Shown here: one piece after another, positions 26,125-36,343 of the stretch
Layout: each line of letters begins with the position of its first letter
Numbering within the stretch: position 1 is the first letter of the stretch
Assembly (NCBI GenBank): GCA_041394885.1
Contig: JAWKHI010000037.1
Coordinates: 1-64,000 of the forward strand
From: DSOI01 sp041394885
GTDB lineage: Bacteria > Acidobacteriota > Terriglobia > Bryobacterales > Bryobacteraceae
Direction of reading: 5' to 3'
Length of the DNA stretch: 64,000 nt
Translations under genes and position numbers: made by a program
The notes under the pieces: generated by a model
Seen by the model: only the letters and a program-made list of their open reading frames with translations
Told to the model about the DNA's origin: nothing
The model's database searches: none

Positions 26125-27591
26125 CTACGCCGGGCGCGGATAAACCACCCGGTTCACCGTCGTCCCCATCATGTCCCGATGCTCGATCACCAGGTGCTCA
26201 CCCCGGCTCCCCGGATCTACCTTCACCGCCACAAAGCCACCCTTGATTCGCAGGAACCGGTGATACCGCTTGTCTTCACCGCCGCTCGGCGGCACCGCGT
26301 GCTCGTCGCTCGCCGGCCCGCACCCGAACTCGTGCAGCCCCGTTTCCGGGTCGATCGAATGATACTGCCAGTGCCGGTCCCCATTCATCACGATCACCCG
26401 CCCCGCCACATTGTCCTTCAGCCACTGCCGGAACTCGCGGCCCTCGGTGGCAAAGGCCGGGTTGGCGTGATTGTCCCGTTTCTGCCCATGGTCAGGACCC
26501 ACGATCGGATTCGGGTTGATCATGATCTTCCATCGCGCATCGCTCCCGAGTAGTGTTTCCTGGATCCACTTCTTCTGCCGTGCGCCCCACAATGACTTGC
26601 CCGGACCATCCGGCGCATCATTGGCGTCGCGATAGTCGCGCGCCTCCGGCAGCCATATCTCCACGTCCGACCCCCACCGGAAACGTCTGTACAGCGGCTG
26701 GTCCGTCGTCGGCGCCGGCACTTGCTGGCGGAAAATACGCTTCCCTTCTTCCTCGGTGAACGGCGCAGTCTTGATCTTGCTCATTGCCTTGCCAGGAAAT
26801 GCGTCGTTGTCCCAATAGTCGTGATCGTCCTTCTGCCAGTACCCCGGCACGTTGCGTAGGCAGGACTCGAGCTTCGGAAGGCTGAACATCCGCTCCCAGT
26901 GATACCGCGCCACCGTCGGTGAGTCCACGATCGGGTCTTCCGAGTCGTAGTAGACGTTGTCGCCGCAGCCCAGCAGAAAATTCGGATTCCACTTCTCGAT
27001 CGACGAGTACACCGAAAACCCCGTTGCCGTGTCCATCCGATGGAACATCTGGCAGCTCAGCAGCGCGAACTCCACCGGCGAAGCCGACTGCGCGGCCGGC
27101 GCCGTCCGCAGCTTGCCCGTCACCGCCGGCTCCACCGCCCCCGACCGCGAACCCCGCGTCTCCACGCTGTAACGATACTCGGTGTCCGCGGTGAGACCCT
27201 GCACCCGGAACTGATGCGCGTAGCCTGATTCGGGCCGCGCTTCCGCCCATGCGAGCGTCTGCCGTTTCCCCCGTCCCGATACCGGTTCGATCGACACCCG
27301 CATCTCGCCCGCCGCGCCCGGACACGCGCCCTCGAACAGGTTCACATCTTCCCCCGGCTTCAGCTTCCACGCCTTCGGCGTGTGCCCGCGCCGCCGAATC
27401 CCTTCGTCCAGACGCCGCACCGTCGCCGTGCGCCGCGTCCAGATCACCGCCGAATCCGGTGTGATCTCGCCTGCCTTCACGCCGCTCGCCTGATGCGATC
27501 CATCGGCGCCCCGGGCGCTCGTCGCCAGCCCGGAAAGCGCCGCCATCAGCTCGCGGCGCGACAAGTGGGGAAAACGCGTTGCAGGATCCAT
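26125..27591 (-). CDS. phoD: PhoD-like metallophosphatase, Tat-exported
   Basis: 488 residues from ATG 27591; an in-frame extension to 27714 would overlap the divergent esterase gene and lacks support. A twin-arginine signal (SRRELMAALSGLATSARG, residues 11-28) fits the family. An N-terminal Ig-like domain (SGVKAGEITPDSAVIWTR) precedes the calcineurin-like catalytic domain with FALLSCQMF, GCGDNVYYD, DDHDYWDND and NGDRHWQYHS carrying the metal ligands. PhoD enzymes hydrolyse phosphodiesters and monoesters, often including teichoic acid or phospholipid, with Fe/Ca cofactors. No Pho box was identified upstream. Confidence 0.9.
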   Translation of the reverse strand: MDPATRFPHLSRRELMAALSGLATSARGADGSHQASGVKAGEITPDSAVIWTRRTATVRRLDEGIRRRGHTPKAWKLKPGEDVNLFEGACPGAAGEMRVSIEPVSGRGKRQTLAWAEARPESGYAHQFRVQGLTADTEYRYSVETRGSRSGAVEPAVTGKLRTAPAAQSASPVEFALLSCQMFHRMDTATGFSVYSSIEKWNPNFLLGCGDNVYYDSEDPIVDSPTVARYHWERMFSLPKLESCLRNVPGYWQKDDHDYWDNDAFPGKAMSKIKTAPFTEEEGKRIFRQQVPAPTTDQPLYRRFRWGSDVEIWLPEARDYRDANDAPDGPGKSLWGARQKKWIQETLLGSDARWKIMINPNPIVGPDHGQKRDNHANPAFATEGREFRQWLKDNVAGRVIVMNGDRHWQYHSIDPETGLHEFGCGPASDEHAVPPSGGEDKRYHRFLRIKGGFVAVKVDPGSRGEHLVIEHRDMMGTTVNRVVYPRPA

Positions 27592-27676
27592 ACCGTTGCC
27601 CAGTATACTCGCCCCCGCTCTCTGATGTTGTCCTTCGATATGCTCGGCCGCGGACTGATATAGTCGAGAACTGTAT

Positions 27677-29326
27677 ATGACGAAACGTCTCCTCATCCTG
27701 GTCATGGCCGCCATGGCCCTCGACGCTCAGCCGCCGCGTCCTGCCCCCACCGTGCCTGATTCCGTCGAAGCCATTACCGAAGTCGTCTACTCACGCGTCG
27801 GCCAGCCGGTCGCCATGGATGTGTATAAGCCCAAGGCGAAGGGGCCTCATCCCGCCGTCCTCGCCATCCACGGCGGCGGATTCCGTGCCGGTTCGCGGAC
27901 CGGTTACGCCGCGCTCTGCATCCGCCTCGCCGAAAAGGGTTACGTCGCCGCCACCGCCAGCTACCGCCTCGCGCCCAAACACCAGTTCCCCGCCGCGCTC
28001 GAAGACGTCAAAGCCGCCGTCCGCCATCTTCGCGCCAACGCCGCGCAGTATGATCTCGACCCCGCTCACATCGGCGTCACCGGCGGATCCGCCGGCGGCA
28101 CCCTCGCCCTGCTCCTCGGTACCCTCGGCGGCAACCCCCTCTACGAAGGCACCGGACCCAATCTCGACCAAAGCAGCAAAGTCCAGGCCGTCGTCAACTA
28201 CTACGGTGCGGTCGACTTCACCCGCGTCTACGGCCGCAGTGTCGACGCCCACGAGGTCCTCCCCATCTGGCTCGGCGGCGATCTCAAACAAGCCCGCCTC
28301 GCCCACATCCAATCGAGTCCTCTCTACTACGTCACCCCTGAAGCCGCGCCCACCCTCACCATCCACGGCACCAACGACAACTACGTCCCCTACGATCAAG
28401 GCCTGCTCATCACTACCAAACTGCATGAGGCCGGCGTAGCCACCGAAATCGAAACCATTCACGACGCCGGCCACGGCTTCCGTGGCGCCGACGCGGTTCG
28501 CGCCGAATCCCGCCTCATCGAATGGTTTGACCGCTATCTCAAGCCCGCCGGCCAGACACACCTGCTGTTGTCCGATCACGGCGCGCGAGGCGAAATCGTC
28601 GCCATGCTCTGGCCCAGTGGCCAGGAGTTATGGACCATTCCCAACAAGCGCGGCCACGACGTACAGCCCCTCCCCGCGGGCGGCGTCCTGTTCACCGTCG
28701 GCGCCGACCACAAAGTCGTCGAAGTCGACGCCAATCACAAGGAGGTCTGGACCTGCTGCGACGGCCTCGATCATCCCCTCGCCGCCCAGCGCCTGCCCAA
28801 TGGCAACACCCTGATCGGGGATGCCCGCGCCGGCCGCGTCATTGAAGTCGACCCCGCGAAGAAAATCGTCTGGGAGTACAAATCGCCGGACTTGGCCAAC
28901 ATGCGCATGCGCAACGCCACTCGCACCGCCGCCGGCACCACCCTCATCGCCGTCGAAGCCGAAGCCAAATTGATCGAAGTCGACCGCGCCGGCAAGATCG
29001 TATGGCAATGGCAGGCGCCGGAAGGCGACAAGCGCCGCCTCTATTTAGGCCTCCGCCTACCCAACGGCAACACCCTGATGCCCCTCAACGATCCCGGCGA
29101 GGTGGTGGAAGTCGACCCAGCCGGCAAGGTCGTCCGCTCCATCGGTGGAAACAAAATGGACATCCGTATGGTATGGGCCAGCGGACTCGCCCTGTTGCCC
29201 AACGGCAATCTCCTGGTCAACGACTACACCGGTCGCCGCCTCATGGAAGTGGATGCCAAAGGCAACATCGTCCATCAGATCAAGACCGGAGCCCGCACCT
29301 TCGCTTCGATCGCGGTCGTCCCCTAG
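27677..29326 (+). CDS. Exported esterase fused to a PQQ-like propeller
   Basis: 549 residues with a signal peptide (MTKRLLILVMAAMALDA). Residues 30-290 are a BD-FAE/HSL-type esterase: oxyanion HGGGF, nucleophile G-x-S-x-G in TGGSAGG, Asp in HGTNDNYVPYD and His in DAGHGF, all present, so catalysis is expected on acyl or feruloyl esters. Residues 300-549 are a six-to-seven blade beta propeller with repeated PNGNTLI / EVDPAGKIVWEY motifs like arylsulfotransferase or PQQ propellers. The propeller may bind the polymer on which the esterase acts. Its stop lies one base before the MITE-like repeat. Confidence 0.88.
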   Translation: MTKRLLILVMAAMALDAQPPRPAPTVPDSVEAITEVVYSRVGQPVAMDVYKPKAKGPHPAVLAIHGGGFRAGSRTGYAALCIRLAEKGYVAATASYRLAPKHQFPAALEDVKAAVRHLRANAAQYDLDPAHIGVTGGSAGGTLALLLGTLGGNPLYEGTGPNLDQSSKVQAVVNYYGAVDFTRVYGRSVDAHEVLPIWLGGDLKQARLAHIQSSPLYYVTPEAAPTLTIHGTNDNYVPYDQGLLITTKLHEAGVATEIETIHDAGHGFRGADAVRAESRLIEWFDRYLKPAGQTHLLLSDHGARGEIVAMLWPSGQELWTIPNKRGHDVQPLPAGGVLFTVGADHKVVEVDANHKEVWTCCDGLDHPLAAQRLPNGNTLIGDARAGRVIEVDPAKKIVWEYKSPDLANMRMRNATRTAAGTTLIAVEAEAKLIEVDRAGKIVWQWQAPEGDKRRLYLGLRLPNGNTLMPLNDPGEVVEVDPAGKVVRSIGGNKMDIRMVWASGLALLPNGNLLVNDYTGRRLMEVDAKGNIVHQIKTGARTFASIAVVP

Positions 29327-29327
29327 T

Positions 29328-29429
29328 GTCCTGAGTCAGAAATCCGTTATCTAATTTGCGGCCTGGTTTCTGAGCCGCGAGTGTCAGCGAGTCGGTCGGC
29401 TGTTCTCTAACGAACTTTCAACTCAGGAC
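29328..29429. repeat. MITE-like 102-bp element
   Basis: The ends GTCCTGAGT (29328-29336) and ACTCAGGAC (29421-29429) are perfect inverted repeats, and similarity continues imperfectly for about 27 bp from each end (roughly 20 matches). The centre (GCGGC to GCCGC) can fold as a smaller hairpin. No coding capacity; probably a non-autonomous derivative of an IS with these ends. No target duplication is certain. It lies between the esterase stop and the hspR stop and may serve as a bidirectional transcription end. Confidence 0.6.
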
Positions 29430-29438
29430 GCTTGTAGC

Positions 29439-29876
29439 CTAGCTCTTCCCCGAGCGCCCCCGAGCCGTCTTCGCCTGCTTCGCCCCCGCCGGACGCGGCG
29501 CCGGCGGCATCGGCCGCGACACAGGGATCAGCGCCGTCCGGTCCTCCGGTTCCGCCGCCGGCCACGCCCGCGCCGCCAATTCCCGGTTCAGGTTCGCGAC
29601 AAACTCCTCCATCTGGTGCTGCATCGCCTGCATCTTCGCCCGCATGTTCAGGATGATCTCCACCCCCGCCAGATTCACCCCGAGGTCGCGCGTCAGCTTC
29701 AGGATCACCTCCAGACGCTCCAGATCGTCATCGGTGTACAGCCGCGTGTTGCCGTCGCTCCGCGAGGGGCGCAGCAGACCCTCACGCTCGTACAGCCGCA
29801 ACGTTTGCGGATGGATTTCGTATTGCTCGGCCACCGCCGAGATCATATACGACGCTTTGCTCTTCTTTCTTGCCAT
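29439..29876 (-). CDS. hspR: HspR-like MerR-family heat-shock repressor
   Basis: 145 residues starting at ATG 29876, seven bases after the dnaJ stop. Residues 9-75 are a MerR-type winged helix with the HspR signature (YMISAVAEQYEIHPQTLRLYEREGLLRPSRSDGNTRLYTDDDLERL), followed by a coiled coil (KMQAMQHQMEEFVANLNREL) and a Pro/Ala/Arg/Lys-rich tail. In actinobacteria HspR represses dnaK operons by binding HAIR inverted repeats with DnaK as co-repressor. A HAIR-like site overlaps the dnaK promoter here (33141-33161), so autoregulation is very likely. It is the last gene of dnaK-dnaJ-hspR. Confidence 0.9.
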   Translation of the reverse strand: MARKKSKASYMISAVAEQYEIHPQTLRLYEREGLLRPSRSDGNTRLYTDDDLERLEVILKLTRDLGVNLAGVEIILNMRAKMQAMQHQMEEFVANLNRELAARAWPAAEPEDRTALIPVSRPMPPAPRPAGAKQAKTARGRSGKS

Positions 29877-29883
29877 CTCTTTC

Positions 29884-31083
29884 TTACAACTTGTTCCAGA
29901 GTTCAGCCCGCGGATCGTCGGGATGAAGCTGTGATAGTTCGCGCAACAACTCGCGGGTGCGTTCGTCCTGCGCCTTCGGCGCCTGCACCTCCACCTGCAC
30001 GATCTGATCTCCGCGCGTGTTCTTGCGCGCGTTGAATACGCCTTTTTCGCGAAGCCGGAACCGCTGCCCGTTCTGCGTCCCCAACGGGATCTTGAGCAGC
30101 GCACGCCCGTCCACCGTCGGTACTTCGATTTTTGTGCCGAGCGCCGCCTCCCACACCGTCACCGGCACCGCGATATGGATGTCGTCGCCTTCGCGCTTGA
30201 AAAACGGATGCGGCTCCACCCGCACCGTGATGTAGAGGTCGCCCGCCGGCCCGCCGAGTATTCCCGCGTTGCCCTTGCCGCCCACTCGCAGCCGGTCCCC
30301 CGATTGGATCCCCGCCGGCAGACGCACGTCCACCGTCTCGCTCGTCGTCAGCCGGCCCTCCCCATGGCACGACGCGCACGCATTCCGCAATTGTCCCGAT
30401 CCCTCGCACCGCGGGCAGCTCAAATTGAAGCGCATCGCTCCGGCCTGCTGCGCCACCTGTCCCGAGCCGTTGCAATTGGGGCACACCACCCGTCCCCCGC
30501 CCGACGATCCTGATCCCCGGCAGCTTCCGCACGTCTCCTGACGCTGTATGTTCAGCCGCACTTGCGTGCCTTTCACGGCCCGCCAGAAATCCACATCCAG
30601 CGCGTACTCGAGGTTGGTCCCCGGCTGCGGCGCCCGTTGCCCTCCATCGCCCCGCTTGCCGAAAAACTGCCCGAATAGATCGCCGAATTTGAAGCCCTCT
30701 TGCCCCGCGCCGCCCGCCGGACCCGCGCCCGGCCCCCCAGGCCCTCCGAAAACTTCCGAAAAATCGAAGCCCCCGAAGTCCATGTGCGGCGGGGCGCCTT
30801 GCCCGAACGGTCCGGCGCCGCCCGGTCCAGCGCCCCCGCCCGGCATCCCGCCTTCCTGGTAGAAGCCGAACTGATCGTACATCTTGCGCTTCTTGGTGTC
30901 GCTCAGGATGTCGTAGGCCTCCTGCACCTGCTTGAAACGGTCCTCGGCGGCTTTGTCGCCGGGGTTCAAGTCCGGGTGGTGCTTCCGCGCCAGGCGCCGG
31001 TAGGACTTGCGTATCTCATCCTCCGACGCCGAACGCGCGATGCCCAACGTTTCGTAATAGTCCTGCTTCCCTTTGGTCGGCAT
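29884..31083 (-). CDS. dnaJ: Chaperone DnaJ
   Basis: Hsp40 co-chaperone of 399 residues. The J domain (residues 8-73) has the HPD motif in RKHHPDLNPG; a Gly/Pro/Phe-rich linker (about 78-150) follows; the zinc region has four CxxCxGxG repeats (CGSCRGSG, CPNCNGSG, CPRCEGSG, CASCHGEG), and the C-terminal substrate-binding domain is complete. The gene is 38 bp after dnaK and 7 bp before hspR. No grpE is seen in this operon; it must be elsewhere. Confidence 0.96.
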   Translation of the reverse strand: MPTKGKQDYYETLGIARSASEDEIRKSYRRLARKHHPDLNPGDKAAEDRFKQVQEAYDILSDTKKRKMYDQFGFYQEGGMPGGGAGPGGAGPFGQGAPPHMDFGGFDFSEVFGGPGGPGAGPAGGAGQEGFKFGDLFGQFFGKRGDGGQRAPQPGTNLEYALDVDFWRAVKGTQVRLNIQRQETCGSCRGSGSSGGGRVVCPNCNGSGQVAQQAGAMRFNLSCPRCEGSGQLRNACASCHGEGRLTTSETVDVRLPAGIQSGDRLRVGGKGNAGILGGPAGDLYITVRVEPHPFFKREGDDIHIAVPVTVWEAALGTKIEVPTVDGRALLKIPLGTQNGQRFRLREKGVFNARKNTRGDQIVQVEVQAPKAQDERTRELLRELSQLHPDDPRAELWNKL

Positions 31084-31121
31084 TTGGTTGTTCCCACGGG
31101 TGGACGCGACTCGCCGCCCGC

Positions 31122-33041
<1,920 letters not shown>

Positions 33042-33131
33042 AAAAAATATCCTCCCAATGGACGCCCTGATCGATCGCCCTGGAGGCCTTGATGCGCTCC
33101 GGTGCCGCGGGCTGAGCATTAGCTCAATCCT

Positions 33132-33161
33132 AGTATCAACCTTGAGTGTGTGCTTGTCAAG
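33132..33161 (-). promoter_or_regulatory. dnaK promoter overlapped by a HAIR (HspR) operator
   Basis: On the minus strand TTGACA (33155-33160) and GATACT (33132-33137) are separated by exactly 17 bp, a good sigma-70 promoter about 90 bp before dnaK. The bases 33141-33161 read CTTGAGT, seven bases, TGTCAAG; the known HAIR consensus is CTTGAGT-N7-ACTCAAG, so 12 of 14 half-site bases match. The operator covers the -35 box and the spacer, which would block RNA polymerase when HspR is bound. The downstream hspR gene makes a closed feedback loop. Confidence 0.82.
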
Positions 33162-33954
33162 TTTTCTTGCTCTAGCCTTCCCTACACCCCTCCCCGCCGA
33201 CCCTCTCCTCATCGCCGCCGCCTCTGACCTCGCCCCCGCCGAAGCCAGCCTCTCCCGCGCCGCCTCCCAAACCCTCGGATTCCCCGTCAAATTCGCCCTC
33301 GGCTCCAGCGGACAACTCGCTTCCCAGATCCGCAACGGTGCCCCTTACGACGTTTACCTCTCGGCCAACATCGCCTTCGTGCGCGGCCTCGCCGCCTCTC
33401 ACCACCTCGACCCCGCCTCCGTCCGCACCTACGCCACCGGACGCCTCGCCCTCTACTCCCCGCGCCGCCGCTTCGACTCTCCCCAACAACTCGCCGATCC
33501 CACCATCCTCCACATCGCCATCGCCAACCCCGCTCATGCCCCCTACGGCGTCGCCGCCCGCCAGTTTCTCGAGCGCGCCGGCCTCTGGGACGCCATCACC
33601 TCCCGCATCGTCTACGGCGAAAACGTCCGGCAGGCATTCCAGTTCGCCGAAAGCGGCAACGCCGGCGCCGCCCTCATCGCATGGACTCTCGTCAAAGACA
33701 AACCCGCCCTCCTCCTCCCCGAATCCGGGCATGATCCCATCGCCCAAGGTGCGGGTGTCATCGCCCGCTCCGGCCAGATCGCCAACGCACGCCGCTTCGT
33801 CGACTGGCTGATCGCCCCCGAAGGCCAAGCCATCCTCCGCCAAGCCGGCCTATTCCCGCCGCCCGCCCCCGCCCAATCCTCCAATCCCGCCGCAAAGGCC
33901 ACAAAACCTGCCCGCAAACCCGTCCGCAAATCCACCCGGCCCAAACGCCGCTAA
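33148..33954 (+). CDS. modA: Molybdate/tungstate-type substrate-binding protein ModA
   Basis: Periplasmic component of a molybdate ABC transporter. From the GTG at 33148 the protein has a short signal (MCLSSFLALAFPTPLPA) and 268 residues; an ATG at 33058 would give a long, atypical leader, so the start is uncertain. Family motifs are LLIAAASDLAPA, FALGSSGQLASQI, APYDVYLSANIAFV, IANPAHAPYGVAARQ, and GNAGAALIAWTLV. The last 20 or so residues are a Lys/Arg/Pro/Ala tail unusual for a periplasmic protein. No modB or modC adjoins. Divergent from dnaK; the favoured start lies inside the HAIR operator. Confidence 0.8.
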   Translation: MCLSSFLALAFPTPLPADPLLIAAASDLAPAEASLSRAASQTLGFPVKFALGSSGQLASQIRNGAPYDVYLSANIAFVRGLAASHHLDPASVRTYATGRLALYSPRRRFDSPQQLADPTILHIAIANPAHAPYGVAARQFLERAGLWDAITSRIVYGENVRQAFQFAESGNAGAALIAWTLVKDKPALLLPESGHDPIAQGAGVIARSGQIANARRFVDWLIAPEGQAILRQAGLFPPPAPAQSSNPAAKATKPARKPVRKSTRPKRR

Positions 33955-34874
33955 CCGCTCCCCAATCGACCCTCTCTGCGGGCACGCCCCTGCCCCCAAG
34001 AAGGCAGCCGAGTCCCCGGCGGCCCAAAGCCCGATCCACGCATTGTCGGTCGCCGCCTCCCTCGCCATCGCATGACCGTTCCGGTACATAACGTCGGCGG
34101 CGCGCGAGCCGCGCGCCAGCGATGTAGCATCATAGAGCATGCTCGAGGGCTCGCCATCGCAACCATTGGATTTGGGCGAAGGTGCTGGCTCAGTCGGAAG
34201 CCACGGCAATTGCAGCAGAAGCTGCGCGCGTCGACCCCTACTCGATTCTCGAAGAGCTCTGCGACCGGATTGGCGGCCACGCCTCGCCGGATCGCCGGAG
34301 GACCGCGCCGCGCGGGCTGGGCGATCGACGGGCTACGAAGGGCAGGGATTGGCAGCGCGCGTGAGGAGCCGTTCACGCTCAAGCGTGGTTGGACGCGCGG
34401 ACCGGCTGCCGCCGAGCTTCGCGTACCCATACGGATGCCATTGACTGTTTCATCATCGCTCGGGTGGGCAGGCTCGACGCGGCGCGGCGGCGTGGAAGGA
34501 GCCTGTGGTCGCGGTGGACCGGAATCGGCCTGCAGCAGACGCGTCAGCCGGAACCGTCCCCGCGCAAACAGCCGCACCGGAATCAGCCACGCCAGAATCC
34601 ACCGTCGAACCACCCTCCCTCGCACGTCGCACCGGCAAAATCGCACGAACTCCCTCGCTGCGTAGTCGAAGCGGCGCCGTTCTCTGGTGTAGCTGTCCCA
34701 GTTCACCGCGATATGAGCGGCCAGGATGCCTCCCCCCGAAACGCCCCCGATACACCGCACCTCTTCCAACAGCTTCGCTTCCCACAGAAATCGCACGACA
34801 CCCAGGTGGAACAACGCCGCCCGGAATCCGCCGCCGGACAGAGAGAGCGCGAAGCGAGGGCGCGCACCGGGCAT
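33951..34874 (-). pseudogene. Patatin-like phospholipase, degraded after the nucleophile half
   Basis: From ATG 34874 the first 115 or so residues are a normal patatin N-terminus: oxyanion SGGGFRAALFHLGV and nucleophile GGVSGGG (Ser of G-x-S-x-G), then a basic amphipathic stretch (VRRWILAWLIPVRLFARGRF). After about base 34530 the homology ends; the rest is low-complexity Arg/Pro sequence to the stop at 33951, and no catalytic D-G/A motif appears in any frame. The 3' part also contains an unrelated plus-strand open frame (34182-34364, 60 codons). It looks like a deleted or rearranged gene. It overlaps the modA stop by 4 bp. Confidence 0.6.
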
Positions 34875-34968
34875 GGTTTCTTCATCGGCGGATCGGCGTC
34901 CAGGATTTAGTGATGCCCCGTCACCCCGCACCCCGCCCCCCATCCACCCATGCGACAATCGAACCGCC

Positions 34969-36336
34969 ATGCCCACGCCCTTCGACGCCATCATCATCGG
35001 TACCGGTCAAGCCGGACCCCCACTCGCCGCCCGTCTCACCGCCGCCGGCATGAAAGTGGCCATCGTCGAACGCGCCCGCTTCGGCGGCACCTGTGTCAAC
35101 ACCGGCTGCATACCCACCAAAACCATGGTCGCCAGCGCCTACGCCGCCCATCTCGCCCGCCGGGCCGCGGAGTTCGGCGTCTCCGTTCCCGGACCCGTCA
35201 CCGTCGACATGAAGCAGGTCAAGGCTCGCAAAGACCGTATCGCCGGGAAATCCAATTCCGGCGTCCAGACCTGGCTCGAGGGAATGGAAAACTGCACCGT
35301 CTTCCGGGGCCACGCACGCCTGGAGTCGCCCACTACCGTCCGCGTCGCCGGCTCCCTCCTCACCGCCCCCCGGATCTTCATCAACGTCGGCGGCCGCGCT
35401 TTCGTCCCCCCCATTCCCGGCCTGGACCAAACCGGATACCTCACCAACAGCTCCATGATGGAGGTCGACTTCCTCCCCCGCCACCTGGTCATTCTCGGCG
35501 GCAGCTACATCGGCCTCGAATTCGGCCAGATGTTCCGCCGCTTCGGCAGTCAGGTGACCATTCTCGAGCGCGGCCCCCGGCTCATCGCCCGCGAAGATCC
35601 CGGCGTCTCCGCCGCCATCCGCGGCATCCTCGAAAACGAGGAGATCGCCATCCATACGGGAACGGACGCCGTCTCGGTCTCCAAGACCCCCGATGGACTC
35701 ACCGTCAACGCCCTCCGCGCCGGCGAACCCCTCGCCATCGAAGGATCCCATCTCCTGGTAGCCGTCGGCCGCCGCCCCAACACCGCCGATCTCGGCCTGG
35801 AAAACGCCGGCATCGCGGCCGACGCCCGCGGCTACATCCCCGTCGACGATCAGTTGCGCACTCGGGTCGATGGCATCTGGGCGCTCGGCGACTGCAACGG
35901 ACGTGGCGCCTTCACCCACACCTCCTACAACGATTTCGAAATCGTTGCCGCCAACCTCCTCGACAACACTCCGCGCAGCGTCGTCGATCGGATCCCCGCC
36001 TACGCCCTCTACATCGATCCGCCCCTGGGCCGCGCCGGGCTCACCGAAACCGAGGCTCGCCAGTCAGGACGCCCCATCCTCACTGCCGAGCGCCCCATGA
36101 CCCGCGTCGGCCGTGCCGTCGAAAAAGGCGAATCGCAAGGGTTTATGAAGGTGGTCGTCGATGCCGAATCCCGCCTCATCCTCGGTGCCGCCATTCTCGG
36201 CACCGGCGGCGACGAAGTCATTCACTCCATCCTCGATGTCATGTACGCCCGACAGCCCTACACCCTCATCCAGCGCGCCATGCACATTCACCCCACCGTT
36301 TCCGAACTCATTCCCACGATGCTAGGAGAAATCTAG
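34969..36336 (+). CDS. FAD-dependent pyridine-nucleotide disulfide oxidoreductase
   Basis: 455 residues from ATG 34969. FAD motif IIIGTGQAGPPLAARL, redox-active disulfide GGTCVNTGCIPTK, NAD(P)-binding LVILGGSYIGLEFGQMF, second FAD motif VDGIWALGDCNG, and the C-terminal dimer-interface HIHPTVSEL with the catalytic histidine. The family includes dihydrolipoamide dehydrogenase, mercuric reductase and soluble transhydrogenase; sequence around the C-terminus (HSILDVMYARQPYTLIQRAMHIHPT) resembles the MerA-like acidobacterial branch. No heavy-metal-binding domain or mer genes adjoin, so the physiological substrate is open. Confidence 0.88.
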   Translation: MPTPFDAIIIGTGQAGPPLAARLTAAGMKVAIVERARFGGTCVNTGCIPTKTMVASAYAAHLARRAAEFGVSVPGPVTVDMKQVKARKDRIAGKSNSGVQTWLEGMENCTVFRGHARLESPTTVRVAGSLLTAPRIFINVGGRAFVPPIPGLDQTGYLTNSSMMEVDFLPRHLVILGGSYIGLEFGQMFRRFGSQVTILERGPRLIAREDPGVSAAIRGILENEEIAIHTGTDAVSVSKTPDGLTVNALRAGEPLAIEGSHLLVAVGRRPNTADLGLENAGIAADARGYIPVDDQLRTRVDGIWALGDCNGRGAFTHTSYNDFEIVAANLLDNTPRSVVDRIPAYALYIDPPLGRAGLTETEARQSGRPILTAERPMTRVGRAVEKGESQGFMKVVVDAESRLILGAAILGTGGDEVIHSILDVMYARQPYTLIQRAMHIHPTVSELIPTMLGEI

Positions 36337-36343
36337 CCCGCCC

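Noticed and set aside
34182..34364. 60-codon plus frame (MLAQSEATAIAAEAARVDPY) inside the patatin pseudogene
   Set aside because: Protein-like in feel but without Shine-Dalgarno, family match or neighbour support; kept only as a remark.
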